Positions 1 to 6,892 of a stretch of 7,308 nt of DNA are shown here, piece by piece. How positions within the stretch are numbered: position 1 is the first letter of the stretch; every line of letters begins with the position of its first letter. The translations under genes were made by a program, and so were the position numbers. The notes under the pieces were generated by a model. It was not told the origin of the DNA. It made no database searches and worked only from the letters and a program-made list of their open reading frames with translations. Source of the DNA: Treponema sp. (GTDB taxonomy: Bacteria; Spirochaetota; Spirochaetia; Treponematales; Breznakiellaceae). The stretch lies in contig JAIRMT010000132.1 of the NCBI GenBank assembly GCA_031258505.1, forward strand, positions 1 through 7,308. The letters are read 5' to 3'.

Positions 1-1452
1 GCGCTTCATTCCCGTTACAACCCTGTTGCTGAGGCGGAACGTTATGTCAATTCCCTTACGCTTAGGGATGAAGCGGCTTGTTTCATCCTCATAGAGCCGG
101 GACTGGGCTACCTTATCCCGTTCCTGCGGCAAAAGCGGCCGGATGCGCGGCTCATCATGCTCCATGCGGCTGAACCTGATGACGCGCTTGTTCCAGAAGC
201 CGCGTCCATACCAGCATGGAGTCCTGAAGATGACGAGCCGCTTCAGCGCTTTCTTGAAAATGAAGTAACGGTCAGGTCTACGGCTATTCAGGTTATTGAA
301 TGGCGACCCGCGCTGGCAGCGTATGGCGAGCGCTATCGCGGTCTTCTTGAGGAAACAGTGGAATTCATCCGGCGGCTTGACGCTGGCGAACGAACCCTTC
401 GCCAGTTTGGAAAGCGCTGGTTCAGCAACTTTTTCAGGAACCTGCGCCTCTTGACCCGCTATGCTTACCCACGCTTCAGGTTTCACGCGCCTATCATTGT
501 TACCGGCGCGGGACCCAGCCTTGAAAGCGCCCTGCCTCTGATACGGGAACAAAAGGCGCAAAGCCCCGCACTGATTCTCGCAACCTCATCATCAACGCCA
601 AGCCTGCTGGCGCTTGGACTTAGTCCTGACTTTGTTATCAGCACAGACGGCGGCTCATGGGCGCAGTGCCACCTGTATAACTGTTTGCGGGGTATACGCG
701 CGCGCGCGGGGGCTTCCTTCATTTTGGCTGTAAGCATGAGCGCCGCGCTGCCTTCTCAGTGCGCTGATGTCCCTCTCTTGCTTATGAGCGACAAGAGTCA
801 ATGGCAAAGCCTGATTCTGCGCGGCTTGGGCTTGTCATTTGTCAGCTTACCCCAGCGGGGAACCGTAACTGCATCGGCGCTTGACTTGGCGTTCTGTCTC
901 ACGAGTAGCGATGTAGTGATTAGCGGCACTGACCTTGCGGTGAATGACATACGCATCCACGCCCGTCCCTACAGTTTTGAGCGCTTGCTTGAGGAAAGAG
1001 CCAGCCGCTTCTTACCGCTGTATACCCAATACTTCACCCGCTCCAGAGCCACTGTCGAAGGCAAAAGCCACGAGGTCTACGCTGCCTGGTTCAAGACGCA
1101 TATTGATTCCTACTCAAGCCGGCTTTATTCGCTTGGGAAAAACAGCCCGGTATTCAGTAACACGCCGTCATGGACCACACAGGACAGGACGCGCAAAGCC
1201 TCTGTTCCGCAAAACGCTGTTCACAATGTTTGGGAGATAGCGCGCTTCTCGCGTCCTGATCCGGTTAAGGCTGGAGTCTCGCTCCTGCTAAAAACGCTTT
1301 CTTCTGACGCTGCCATCGGACCAGCTATTAAACGGGAACTGGTTCCGCTTCTGTTTCCCGATAGGCTGGGTAACGCGCCCGGGGAGGTTTCATCAAGTGA
1401 ACTTACGGACGCAGTACGAACCCTGACCAAGGTGGATATTACCCATGCTTGA
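1..1452 (+). CDS. Motility-associated factor / MptE-like (DUF115) protein, 5'-truncated by the window edge
   Basis: Codons are open from base 1, so the start lies upstream of the window; the ATG at 157 is internal. 483 residues are visible. The visible N-terminus (SRYNPVAEAERYV) aligns in style with the start of the Maf core in the next gene. Key motifs by visible residue are GKRWFSNFFRNL at about 137-148, the glycine loop GAGPSLE at 169-175, a TD step (STDGG) at 214-218, RGTVTASALDLA at 286-297 and GTDLAV at 309-314. This order is that of the PF01973 (MptE-like/Maf) domain. Family members are linked to flagellin glycosylation with nonulosonic acids, and archaeal relatives are pterin diphosphokinases. 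No signal peptide or membrane segment is seen in the visible part, so it is probably cytoplasmic. It overlaps the next gene by 8 bp and is its paralogue. Family assignment is strong; the exact substrate is unknown. The alternating CG tract at 692-708 lies inside the coding region. Confidence 0.85.
   Translation, partial: ALHSRYNPVAEAERYVNSLTLRDEAACFILIEPGLGYLIPFLRQKRPDARLIMLHAAEPDDALVPEAASIPAWSPEDDEPLQRFLENEVTVRSTAIQVIEWRPALAAYGERYRGLLEETVEFIRRLDAGERTLRQFGKRWFSNFFRNLRLLTRYAYPRFRFHAPIIVTGAGPSLESALPLIREQKAQSPALILATSSSTPSLLALGLSPDFVISTDGGSWAQCHLYNCLRGIRARAGASFILAVSMSAALPSQCADVPLLLMSDKSQWQSLILRGLGLSFVSLPQRGTVTASALDLAFCLTSSDVVISGTDLAVNDIRIHARPYSFERLLEERASRFLPLYTQYFTRSRATVEGKSHEVYAAWFKTHIDSYSSRLYSLGKNSPVFSNTPSWTTQDRTRKASVPQNAVHNVWEIARFSRPDPVKAGVSLLLKTLSSDAAIGPAIKRELVPLLFPDRLGNAPGEVSSSELTDAVRTLTKVDITHA
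697..712 (+). repeat. Simple-sequence tract (CG)6 followed by four further G
   Basis: Six CG dinucleotides run from 697 to 708 and are followed by four more G, making a run of five G at 708-712. The alternating purine-pyrimidine stretch begins at 692 (GTATACG...). It lies inside the first Maf-like gene and encodes an Arg/Ala-rich segment near visible residues 233-238. The reading frame is intact in this sequence. Such tracts are prone to slippage and can adopt Z-DNA; neither is shown here. Confidence 0.6.
1429..1435 (+). promoter_or_regulatory. Shine-Dalgarno site of the second Maf-like gene, inside the first gene
   Basis: AAGGTGG ends 9 nt before the ATG at 1445. It is the clearest ribosome binding site in the window at normal spacing, and it supports the 1445 start. 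Because it lies within the upstream coding region and the stop/start overlap is ATGCTTGA, the two genes are probably translated in a coupled way. Confidence 0.7.
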
Positions 1453-3109
1453 ACAAAACCTCATTGCCCTGTCGCGGACAAACCCGGAACTCCGCGACCG
1501 CCTTATCGCGGCAAAAACCAGCGCGCCTTGTTATACCTTTTTATCGTCCCGTTCAGGTCAGCTCATTCCTGCATGGCGCAGCAAGACTGGAAGCGCTCCT
1601 CCCAGAGCCTTACACTCGCTGGTTGACCCGAAACGGGAAGCCGAGCGCCTGTTAAGCGTATGCAAGGACGAGGGCTTCCTCGTGTTTTTGGGACTGGGAG
1701 GCGGTTTTGCCATTGAGTCCGCCCTGATGCGGCCTAATATCGAGCGGGTTCTTGTCATTGATTATGGTATAAGCAGTATCGTGGAACTTTTCAGCGCTAG
1801 AGACTATACCGAGATACTGGGCGACCCGCGCGCGCTTCTGCTGGTAGACGCCCCGGCGCCGCTAATCGCGCAGACGATTCTTGACGAGTACAACCCGGCG
1901 CTGGCTGGCGGAGTACGGGTTCTGCCCCTGCGAAGCAGAACCGAGTTTGATACAGCGCGTTTTAACGCAGCGCTTGACGCCATTCAACGCGCCATTAAGC
2001 TCGTAAGTAACGACTATTCCGCGCAGGCGTTTTTTGGAATGCGCTGGTTTTCAAACATTGTCCGTAACATCCTCAATATAGACATTGACGCTCAGGACGC
2101 GCCTTTTCCGGTTGTCAAACACGTTTCAATAGCAGCAGCCGGTCCTTCGCTTGATATACAGCTTCCCCGTCTTCTTGAAACGCGAAACAATACGTTTCTC
2201 ATGGCCACTGATACAAGCCTTCCAGCCCTGCTTCAAGCCAGCCTTACGCCAGATGCGGTTGTCTCCATTGATTGCCAGCACATCAGTTATTTGCATTTTA
2301 TGTTGGGATTGCCCTGTCCTCTCTACCTTGATTTGGCAAGTCCGCCGCTTGTCGCGTCTCGCTCGCCGCGCCCGCGCTTCTTCTCCAGCAGCCATCCCCT
2401 GACCCGCTATGTTTCACACAAGTGGCATCCTCTGCCCGCAGTGGACACGTCAGGTGGTAATGTTACCTACGCTGCTATGTCTCTCGCCGACAGCCTTGGG
2501 GCTGAGGTGATAACGCTCTACGGCGCAGACTTTGCCTATCCCCTTGGACGCGCGTATGCGCAGGGAACCTATGTCAACCCCAGCTTTGAGCGCCGTCAAA
2601 CTCGCCTTGCTCCCTATGAATCGCTTGCTTCAGCCTTCCTGTATCGCAGCGCAGCTCTCAAAAGGGTTTACCAGAAAAATAGCTGGTACTATGAAACGCC
2701 GCTTCTTGCCATGTATCGTACCCGTCTTGAGGCAAAGGCTGGAACGCTTCACGCCACTGTTGAACCGGCGGACGGCCTCGGCGCGCCCATCGAAATCCGG
2801 CAGACCGCGCAGCGTCCCAAGCCAGCCCCGCTCTTTGAGTCAAATCACGCAGCGCCTGTGGGCTTAAGCGCGGCTGCGTTTCTAGCCGACTATTGCGAGC
2901 GTATTAACGCGCTCCCGCGCTTAAACAGCGGCGCGTATATCAAGCGCCTTGACGCTGAATCGCAGCTTGTCTTTGCCACGCTATTGCCCCTTGCCGCCGC
3001 GTTCAAGCGCCGTAATCCGCAGCTTCATGGCGCTGAAATCATTGAACAGAGCCGGGTATGGAGCGTAAGTGAGATTGAGCGTGTTTGCCTTTCCTCGGCT
3101 CATCAATAG
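1445..3109 (+). CDS. Motility-associated factor glycosyltransferase-like (DUF115 / MptE-like) protein
   Basis: 554 residues, apparently complete. An N-terminal Rossmann-like part carries FLGLGGG at 81-87 and RVLVIDYG at 101-108. A conserved linker RWFSNIVRNIL (200-210) leads into the PF01973 core: AAGPSLD at 231-237, ATDTSLPALL at 254-263, a SIDCQ step at 274-278, SGGNVTYAAMSLA at 336-348 and GADFAYP at 360-366. The order and spacing match the Maf flagellar glycosylation family, whose members are thought to transfer or handle sialic-acid-like sugars on flagellin. It is probably cytoplasmic, since no signal peptide or hydrophobic helix is seen. It shares motif order with the gene upstream and is a tandem paralogue. 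The ATG at 1445 is supported by AAGGTGG 9 nt upstream. The last 23 codons overlap the 3' end of the permease gene on the other strand. Flagellin as the substrate is inferred from the family; another glycoconjugate is possible. Confidence 0.85.
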   Translation: MLEQNLIALSRTNPELRDRLIAAKTSAPCYTFLSSRSGQLIPAWRSKTGSAPPRALHSLVDPKREAERLLSVCKDEGFLVFLGLGGGFAIESALMRPNIERVLVIDYGISSIVELFSARDYTEILGDPRALLLVDAPAPLIAQTILDEYNPALAGGVRVLPLRSRTEFDTARFNAALDAIQRAIKLVSNDYSAQAFFGMRWFSNIVRNILNIDIDAQDAPFPVVKHVSIAAAGPSLDIQLPRLLETRNNTFLMATDTSLPALLQASLTPDAVVSIDCQHISYLHFMLGLPCPLYLDLASPPLVASRSPRPRFFSSSHPLTRYVSHKWHPLPAVDTSGGNVTYAAMSLADSLGAEVITLYGADFAYPLGRAYAQGTYVNPSFERRQTRLAPYESLASAFLYRSAALKRVYQKNSWYYETPLLAMYRTRLEAKAGTLHATVEPADGLGAPIEIRQTAQRPKPAPLFESNHAAPVGLSAAAFLADYCERINALPRLNSGAYIKRLDAESQLVFATLLPLAAAFKRRNPQLHGAEIIEQSRVWSVSEIERVCLSSAHQ

Positions 3110-4370
3110 TCTTGGACAGAATCAGATTAAGCGCGATGCCCACCACTGTTGCCAGCGCTACGCCGCCAAGCTGGAATATCATGTTGGAACCCACCGAGAA
3201 CTTTAGCATACCGCCGCCAATGCCAATCACTAGAATCACAGAGGAAATAGTCAGGTTCCGCTTGTTTTTATAATCAACCCCGCTTTCAACAATGGTTCGC
3301 AGACCGCTTGAGGCAATGAGGCCGTACAAGAGCATGGAGATACCGCCCATAACTGGATTGGGGATAGTCTGAATCACTGCGCCGAATTTCTGTACAAAGG
3401 AAAGAATCAGGGCGATGAACGCCGCGCCGCCTATAACCCAGACGCTGTACACTTTGGTGATTGCCATGACGCCGATGTTTTCACCGTAAGTAGTGTTTGG
3501 CGGCCCGCCCCAGAATGCAGCCCACGCAGTCGCAAGCCCGTCGCCAGTGAGGGTTCGGTGCAAGCCCGGGTTTCTATAAAAATCCTGCCCCACCACCCGT
3601 GAGGTAACAAGGGTATCGCCCAAATGCTCGCAAACTGTGGCAAGAGACACGATGATAAACGTTACGACAGGCACAAACCGGAACTCTGGAACCACAAAAC
3701 GCGGGAACCCAAACCATGCGCTCTCCCGCACTGTGTCAAAACTAATAAGCTGATACGCGGGAAAGAAGACGCCCATGATAAGCGTGAAAAGATAGCCTCC
3801 CACAAGGCCGAAGAGTATCGAGACTGTATTGAAAAAACCCTTGAAGAAGATTGTGGCAATCACGGCAAGTATCAGGGTAAAGGCTGCAATGGAGAGGCTT
3901 ACGAGAGAATAGTTCCCCGCAGCATCATTCATGGCAGACGACATGGCGGTTGGGGCAAGGTTAAGGCCGATAACAATGATTACCGAGCCAATCACCACAG
4001 GCGGCAGAGCGCGGTCGATCCATTTTGTACCAGAGAGCTTTATGATTATGGCCACTAGGCAATAAAAAAGCCCAGCAGCGACGGCGCCACCGAGCGCGCT
4101 GGGCATTCCATATACTTCACGTATCCCAATCAGGGCTGGGATAAACGCGAAAGACGAGCCTAAAAAGGCTGGTACTTTCGCTCCGGTAATCGCTATATAC
4201 AGCAGGGTTCCTGTTCCGGCTGTGAACAGCGCAGTCGATGGCTGTAAACCCGTAAGAAGCGGCACGAGAATGGTCGCGCCGAACATAGCGAATACGTGCT
4301 GGAAACTCAGTGGTATCCAGCGGGAAAGCGGGGGTCGTTCATTGATCCCCATAATTGTGGCATCTTTCAT
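3039..4370 (-). CDS. uraA: Uracil permease (UraA-type, NCS2 nucleobase:cation symporter)
   Basis: 443 residues, strongly hydrophobic with many membrane spans, as expected for the 14-segment NCS2 fold in the inner membrane. It should import uracil with protons for pyrimidine salvage. Recognised signatures are QHVFAMFGATILVP (24-37), KVPAFLGSSFAFIPAL (65-80), EHLGDTLV (248-255), DPGLHRTL-like NPGLHRTLTGDG (267-278) and GGPPNTTYGENIG (288-300). Glu248 and Glu297 correspond by a constant offset of 7 to the uracil-binding Glu241 and Glu290 of E. coli UraA; His245 of that protein is Asp252 here, a variant I recall as common in this subfamily. The start at 4370 is the first possible one, since an in-frame TAA lies 12 nt upstream; GAGG sits only 1 nt from the ATG. 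Residues 421-443 form a polar tail beyond the membrane domain that is encoded entirely within the overlap with the convergent gene. It follows the phosphatase gene after 21 bp, probably in one transcript. Confidence 0.92.
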   Translation of the reverse strand: MKDATIMGINERPPLSRWIPLSFQHVFAMFGATILVPLLTGLQPSTALFTAGTGTLLYIAITGAKVPAFLGSSFAFIPALIGIREVYGMPSALGGAVAAGLFYCLVAIIIKLSGTKWIDRALPPVVIGSVIIVIGLNLAPTAMSSAMNDAAGNYSLVSLSIAAFTLILAVIATIFFKGFFNTVSILFGLVGGYLFTLIMGVFFPAYQLISFDTVRESAWFGFPRFVVPEFRFVPVVTFIIVSLATVCEHLGDTLVTSRVVGQDFYRNPGLHRTLTGDGLATAWAAFWGGPPNTTYGENIGVMAITKVYSVWVIGGAAFIALILSFVQKFGAVIQTIPNPVMGGISMLLYGLIASSGLRTIVESGVDYKNKRNLTISSVILVIGIGGGMLKFSVGSNMIFQLGGVALATVVGIALNLILSKTIDEPRKGKHAQSHLRSIPGSVQ

Positions 4371-4394
4371 GCCTCTACATTACTGATAATCCTA
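4371..4394 (-). promoter_or_regulatory. Phosphatase-permease junction with an ATG-TAG start-stop pair
   Basis: Reading the minus strand, the phosphatase stop TAG (4394-4392) forms part of TAGGAT. AGGA at 4393-4390 is then 9 nt from an ATG at 4380-4378, which is followed at once by TAG (4377-4375). The permease ATG comes 4 nt later (AGGC, then ATG at 4370). The best-spaced Shine-Dalgarno therefore points at a one-codon reading frame rather than at the permease start, whose own GAGG is only 1 nt away. It may be coincidence or a translational brake on the permease. Confidence 0.3.
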
Positions 4395-5123
4395 TTCCGT
4401 GTACAGCTCGCGTAAATGCGCCAGGTCCGCGCCCAGTTCTTTCTCCACATAGCGATCTGCGCCGCCGAACTTTTCATCGATAACCTTGAACGCTGTCTCA
4501 AGATACTCGCGCCGTATGCTCATAACTGGTTCAAGGTGCGGTTCATCCTTAATCCAGCTCTTGGTATGCTCCTTGAGGTAGCTTGCGGAAAGCATATAGT
4601 CTGCATATATGGTTTCCCGCTCCACGCCCAGCGCGTGATAGATGAGCGCGGCAGCAATACCAGTACGATCCTTGCCTGCCGAGCAATGAAACAGGAGCGG
4701 CGTATTTGCAGTATCGCTAATCAGACGAAACAACTCACGGTATTGCGGACGCGCCGCTTCCACGATGATGGCGTAAAGGTTCATCATAAACAGCTCGCCG
4801 GGCATATCCCGCCCAACACGGGATAAGTCTAGCAGATTGCCCGCGTCAATAGGTAAAGCGACCTGCTGCTGAAGGCTACTTGGTCTTATATCAGGATATC
4901 GGCTGGTTTCCGACAAGCCCCGAAAGTCCACAATAGTTCTGATGCCCCGCGCCTCAAGCGCGGCCTTGTCATTCGCGGTTGCAACATACAGTTCGCCAGC
5001 GCGATAGAGCCGCCCAAAACGCACGCGCCGTTTATCTCGCGTCTCATAGCCGCCCAGGTCGCGTGTGTTGTACAGTTTTTCCAGCGGGATAAGCCGACCC
5101 GCCTCAGTTTCAATTTGTATCAT
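4392..5123 (-). CDS. Tyrosine / dual-specificity protein phosphatase (Y_phosphatase3-type)
   Basis: 243 residues, a full-length single-domain enzyme. The catalytic P-loop is HCSAGKDRTG at 146-155, with nucleophile Cys147 and Arg153, fitting the CX5R rule. The N-terminal signature NTRDLGGY (19-26) and the VDFR segment (65-68) are typical of the bacterial PtpB/LipA-like branch, which hydrolyses phosphotyrosine and in some members phosphoserine/threonine or phosphoinositides. No signal peptide is seen, so a cytoplasmic role is likely, whereas some relatives are secreted. The start is fixed by an in-frame TGA two codons upstream; GAGG lies 1 nt before the ATG, the same tight arrangement (GAGGC-ATG) as in the permease gene downstream. 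It is the first gene of a probable two-gene unit with uraA, and nothing in the sequence ties its substrate to uracil uptake. Family and catalytic activity are well supported; the substrate is not known. Confidence 0.9.
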   Translation of the reverse strand: MIQIETEAGRLIPLEKLYNTRDLGGYETRDKRRVRFGRLYRAGELYVATANDKAALEARGIRTIVDFRGLSETSRYPDIRPSSLQQQVALPIDAGNLLDLSRVGRDMPGELFMMNLYAIIVEAARPQYRELFRLISDTANTPLLFHCSAGKDRTGIAAALIYHALGVERETIYADYMLSASYLKEHTKSWIKDEPHLEPVMSIRREYLETAFKVIDEKFGGADRYVEKELGADLAHLRELYTE

Positions 5124-5128
5124 GCCTC

Positions 5129-5158
5129 ATCATAACAGGAAATCCGTGTCTCTGTCCT
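5129..5158 (-). promoter_or_regulatory. Candidate promoter for the phosphatase-permease unit
   Basis: On the minus strand, AGGACA (5158-5153, 4/6 match to TTGACA) is followed after 18 nt by TATGAT (5134-5129, 5/6 match to TATAAT). Transcription would then begin at about the ATG at 5123, giving a mRNA with almost no leader. The match is moderate, and another promoter may lie further upstream under the start of the helicase gene. Confidence 0.3.
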
Positions 5159-5160
5159 CC

Positions 5161-5190
5161 TTAACTATTCGTAAACAAATCTTGTATACT
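5161..5190 (+). promoter_or_regulatory. Candidate promoter for the DEAD-box helicase gene
   Basis: TTAACT (5161-5166, 4/6 match to TTGACA) and TATACT (5185-5190, 5/6 match to TATAAT) are separated by 18 nt in an A+T-rich stretch that contrasts with the G+C-rich genes. The predicted start of transcription, near 5197, leaves about 7 nt before the ATG at 5204. No Shine-Dalgarno is present there. TATAAA at 5197-5202 is an alternative -10 but would start transcription inside the gene. Confidence 0.45.
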
Positions 5191-5203
5191 TCCTTCTATA
5201 AAT

Positions 5204-6892
5204 ATGGAATTCACAGAACTTAATTTACACCCCGACCTCCAACGGGGTATTACCGAGTCGGATTACGTTACCTGTACACCAGTTCAGGAGCAAGTACTGG
5301 TACATGCTTTTGGAGGGCAGGACCTTTACGTTCAGTCTCAAACTGGAACCGGAAAAACCGCCGCGTACCTCATCGTAATCTTTCAACGACTCCTGAATGA
5401 ATCGTCTCTCCATGGGAAGAAGGCGCTCATCATGGCTCCCACCCGCGAGCTGGCCGTGCAGATTGAGGAAGAGGCCAAGGTTATCGGCAAATATCTGCCG
5501 TTCAAAATCGGTAGTTTTTACGGCGGGGTCGGTTACGGGCTGCAGCAGCGGTTGCTCAGGGATAACGCGCAGGTTCTCGTGGGAACGCCCGGACGGGTGC
5601 TTGACCTCAGTAAAAGCGGCCAGATGAACCTCATGAATATCGCGTTTCTCGTGCTGGATGAGGCGGATCGCATGTTCGACATGGGGTTTTACCCTGACCT
5701 GCGTAAGCTCATCAAAGTAGTGTCGCCGGTTGATCAGCGTCAGACAATGCTCTTCAGCGCTACACTCAATGCCTGGGTCAAGAATCTTGCATGGGAATAC
5801 ACCAAGTCGCCCTTTGAAATCGCTATTGAGCCTGAATCAGTTACGGTTGAGGAAGCTGAACAGTTCCTTTACCATGTGCCTTCCGAAGATAAGATCAAAC
5901 TGCTTCTAGGTATCATGCGAAGGGAACAGCCGGAAAGCGCCGTGATTTTTTGTAACACAAAACGTTATGTGGAGCTTCTGGCAAAGCGTCTGCGACTGAA
6001 TGGCTTTGACTGCGAGTTCATCATTGGCGATCTGCCTCAATCAAAGCGTCTCAGAATCATTGAGGACCTGAAGGCCGGTGTAGTGCGTTACCTGGTGGCG
6101 ACCGATGTAGCGGCGCGTGGGTTGGACATTGAGGGGCTGAGTCTGGTGGTGAACTACGATCTGCCGACAGAGGCTGAAAACTACGTTCATCGTATCGGAC
6201 GCACAGCCCGCGCTGGTAAAACCGGCAAGGCCATTACCCTGGTGAGTGAGCAGGACGTGTATGAACTTCCTGCAATAGAAAGGTACATCGGCAAGAAAAT
6301 TCCGTCGGAGACCGTCGGCCCGGAGCGCTACGGGGAAGACAAAAGCGAGGGCGTACGGGTTCATACTGATTTTTACGAGGAACGGCGGCTTCACGGGGAA
6401 GAACGCGGTAGTCGTGGACGGAGCGTGGAAAAACGTAGGAACGAAAGCGGGCAGCGGCGCAAGCCAGAACGTTCAGCGCAAAGCGCTCCCAAAAACAACG
6501 CGCCAGAACGTTCAGCGCCTGCCGCGTCAAAGCGTCGCATTCGCGGCTCTGAGCAGCGTAACGCTGCAAAACGCAGCGCTGCGCAAGGTCGAGACGAAAC
6601 TAGACGCGCCAAAGCGGACGAGTATGACCTGAGCAAGCTGTCGTTTGATGAGCGCATGGCCTATTATCGGCAGAAGTATGGCGAGGCTGGTGGACAAGCT
6701 GAACAGGGTAAACAGCGGCACAAAAAGCCGGAACAGGAGCTAACGCAGGTCGCCCCAGTAGAACCGCAAACCGCGTCAGTATCTGCTGAGGCACCTCTTG
6801 CGCCAGTAACCCAAATACAAACAGATGCTGAGACAACGCCGGTTCAAAAGCAAGGAGTCTTGTCTCGCATTTTGAAGTTATTCAGGAAGTAA
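5204..6892 (+). CDS. ATP-dependent DEAD-box RNA helicase (RhlB/RhlE-like core with a long basic tail)
   Basis: 562 residues. The N-terminal RecA domain has the Q motif (Phe3 upstream, TPVQEQ at 25-30), motif I SQTGTGKT (45-52), Ia PTRELA (79-84), Ib GTPGR (127-131), II DEAD (152-155) and III SAT (185-187). The second RecA domain has AVIFCNTKR (246-254), ATDVAARGLDIE (299-310) and HRIGRTARAG (329-338). All catalytic motifs are intact, so an active ATP-dependent RNA-unwinding enzyme is expected, working in the cytoplasm on mRNA decay, ribosome assembly or cold adaptation. After about residue 370 comes a tail rich in Arg, Lys, Ser, Ala and Glu, likely disordered and RNA-binding. It contains an ordered-looking island DLSKLSFDERMAYYRQKYGE (475-494) and ends in an amphipathic GVLSRILKLFRK (551-562). 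The start is chosen because the Q-motif Phe lies at residue 3, leaving no room for a later start; there is no Shine-Dalgarno. It is transcribed divergently from the phosphatase gene. Confidence 0.93.
   Translation: MEFTELNLHPDLQRGITESDYVTCTPVQEQVLVHAFGGQDLYVQSQTGTGKTAAYLIVIFQRLLNESSLHGKKALIMAPTRELAVQIEEEAKVIGKYLPFKIGSFYGGVGYGLQQRLLRDNAQVLVGTPGRVLDLSKSGQMNLMNIAFLVLDEADRMFDMGFYPDLRKLIKVVSPVDQRQTMLFSATLNAWVKNLAWEYTKSPFEIAIEPESVTVEEAEQFLYHVPSEDKIKLLLGIMRREQPESAVIFCNTKRYVELLAKRLRLNGFDCEFIIGDLPQSKRLRIIEDLKAGVVRYLVATDVAARGLDIEGLSLVVNYDLPTEAENYVHRIGRTARAGKTGKAITLVSEQDVYELPAIERYIGKKIPSETVGPERYGEDKSEGVRVHTDFYEERRLHGEERGSRGRSVEKRRNESGQRRKPERSAQSAPKNNAPERSAPAASKRRIRGSEQRNAAKRSAAQGRDETRRAKADEYDLSKLSFDERMAYYRQKYGEAGGQAEQGKQRHKKPEQELTQVAPVEPQTASVSAEAPLAPVTQIQTDAETTPVQKQGVLSRILKLFRK
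6463..6518 (+). repeat. In-frame 17-bp direct repeat in the helicase tail
   Basis: GCCAGAACGTTCAGCGC occurs at 6463-6479 and again at 6502-6518, identical and 39 bp apart (13 codons). It encodes the duplicated peptide PERSA (residues 421-425 and 434-438). Each copy contains the 8-bp palindrome GAACGTTC. This looks like an internal duplication that lengthened a disordered linker. Confidence 0.75.

Noticed and set aside
157..1452. ATG at 157 as the true start of the first gene
   Set aside because: The frame is open to base 1 and the residues before 157 (SRYNP...AER, then a GLGY segment) look like genuine family sequence, so the gene is cut by the window edge.
3612..3614. Asp252 in the permease in place of UraA His245 as an unusual active-site change
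   Set aside because: As far as I recall, EH-[IL]-G-D is common among uracil permeases of this subfamily; both binding glutamates are kept.
3624..4058. 144-residue plus-strand frame opposite the permease
   Set aside because: It is the antisense shadow of a membrane protein, with charged, low-information composition and no ribosome binding site.
6041..6394. 117-residue minus-strand frame inside the helicase gene
   Set aside because: It lies opposite strongly conserved helicase motifs, has no recognisable domain and no start signal.
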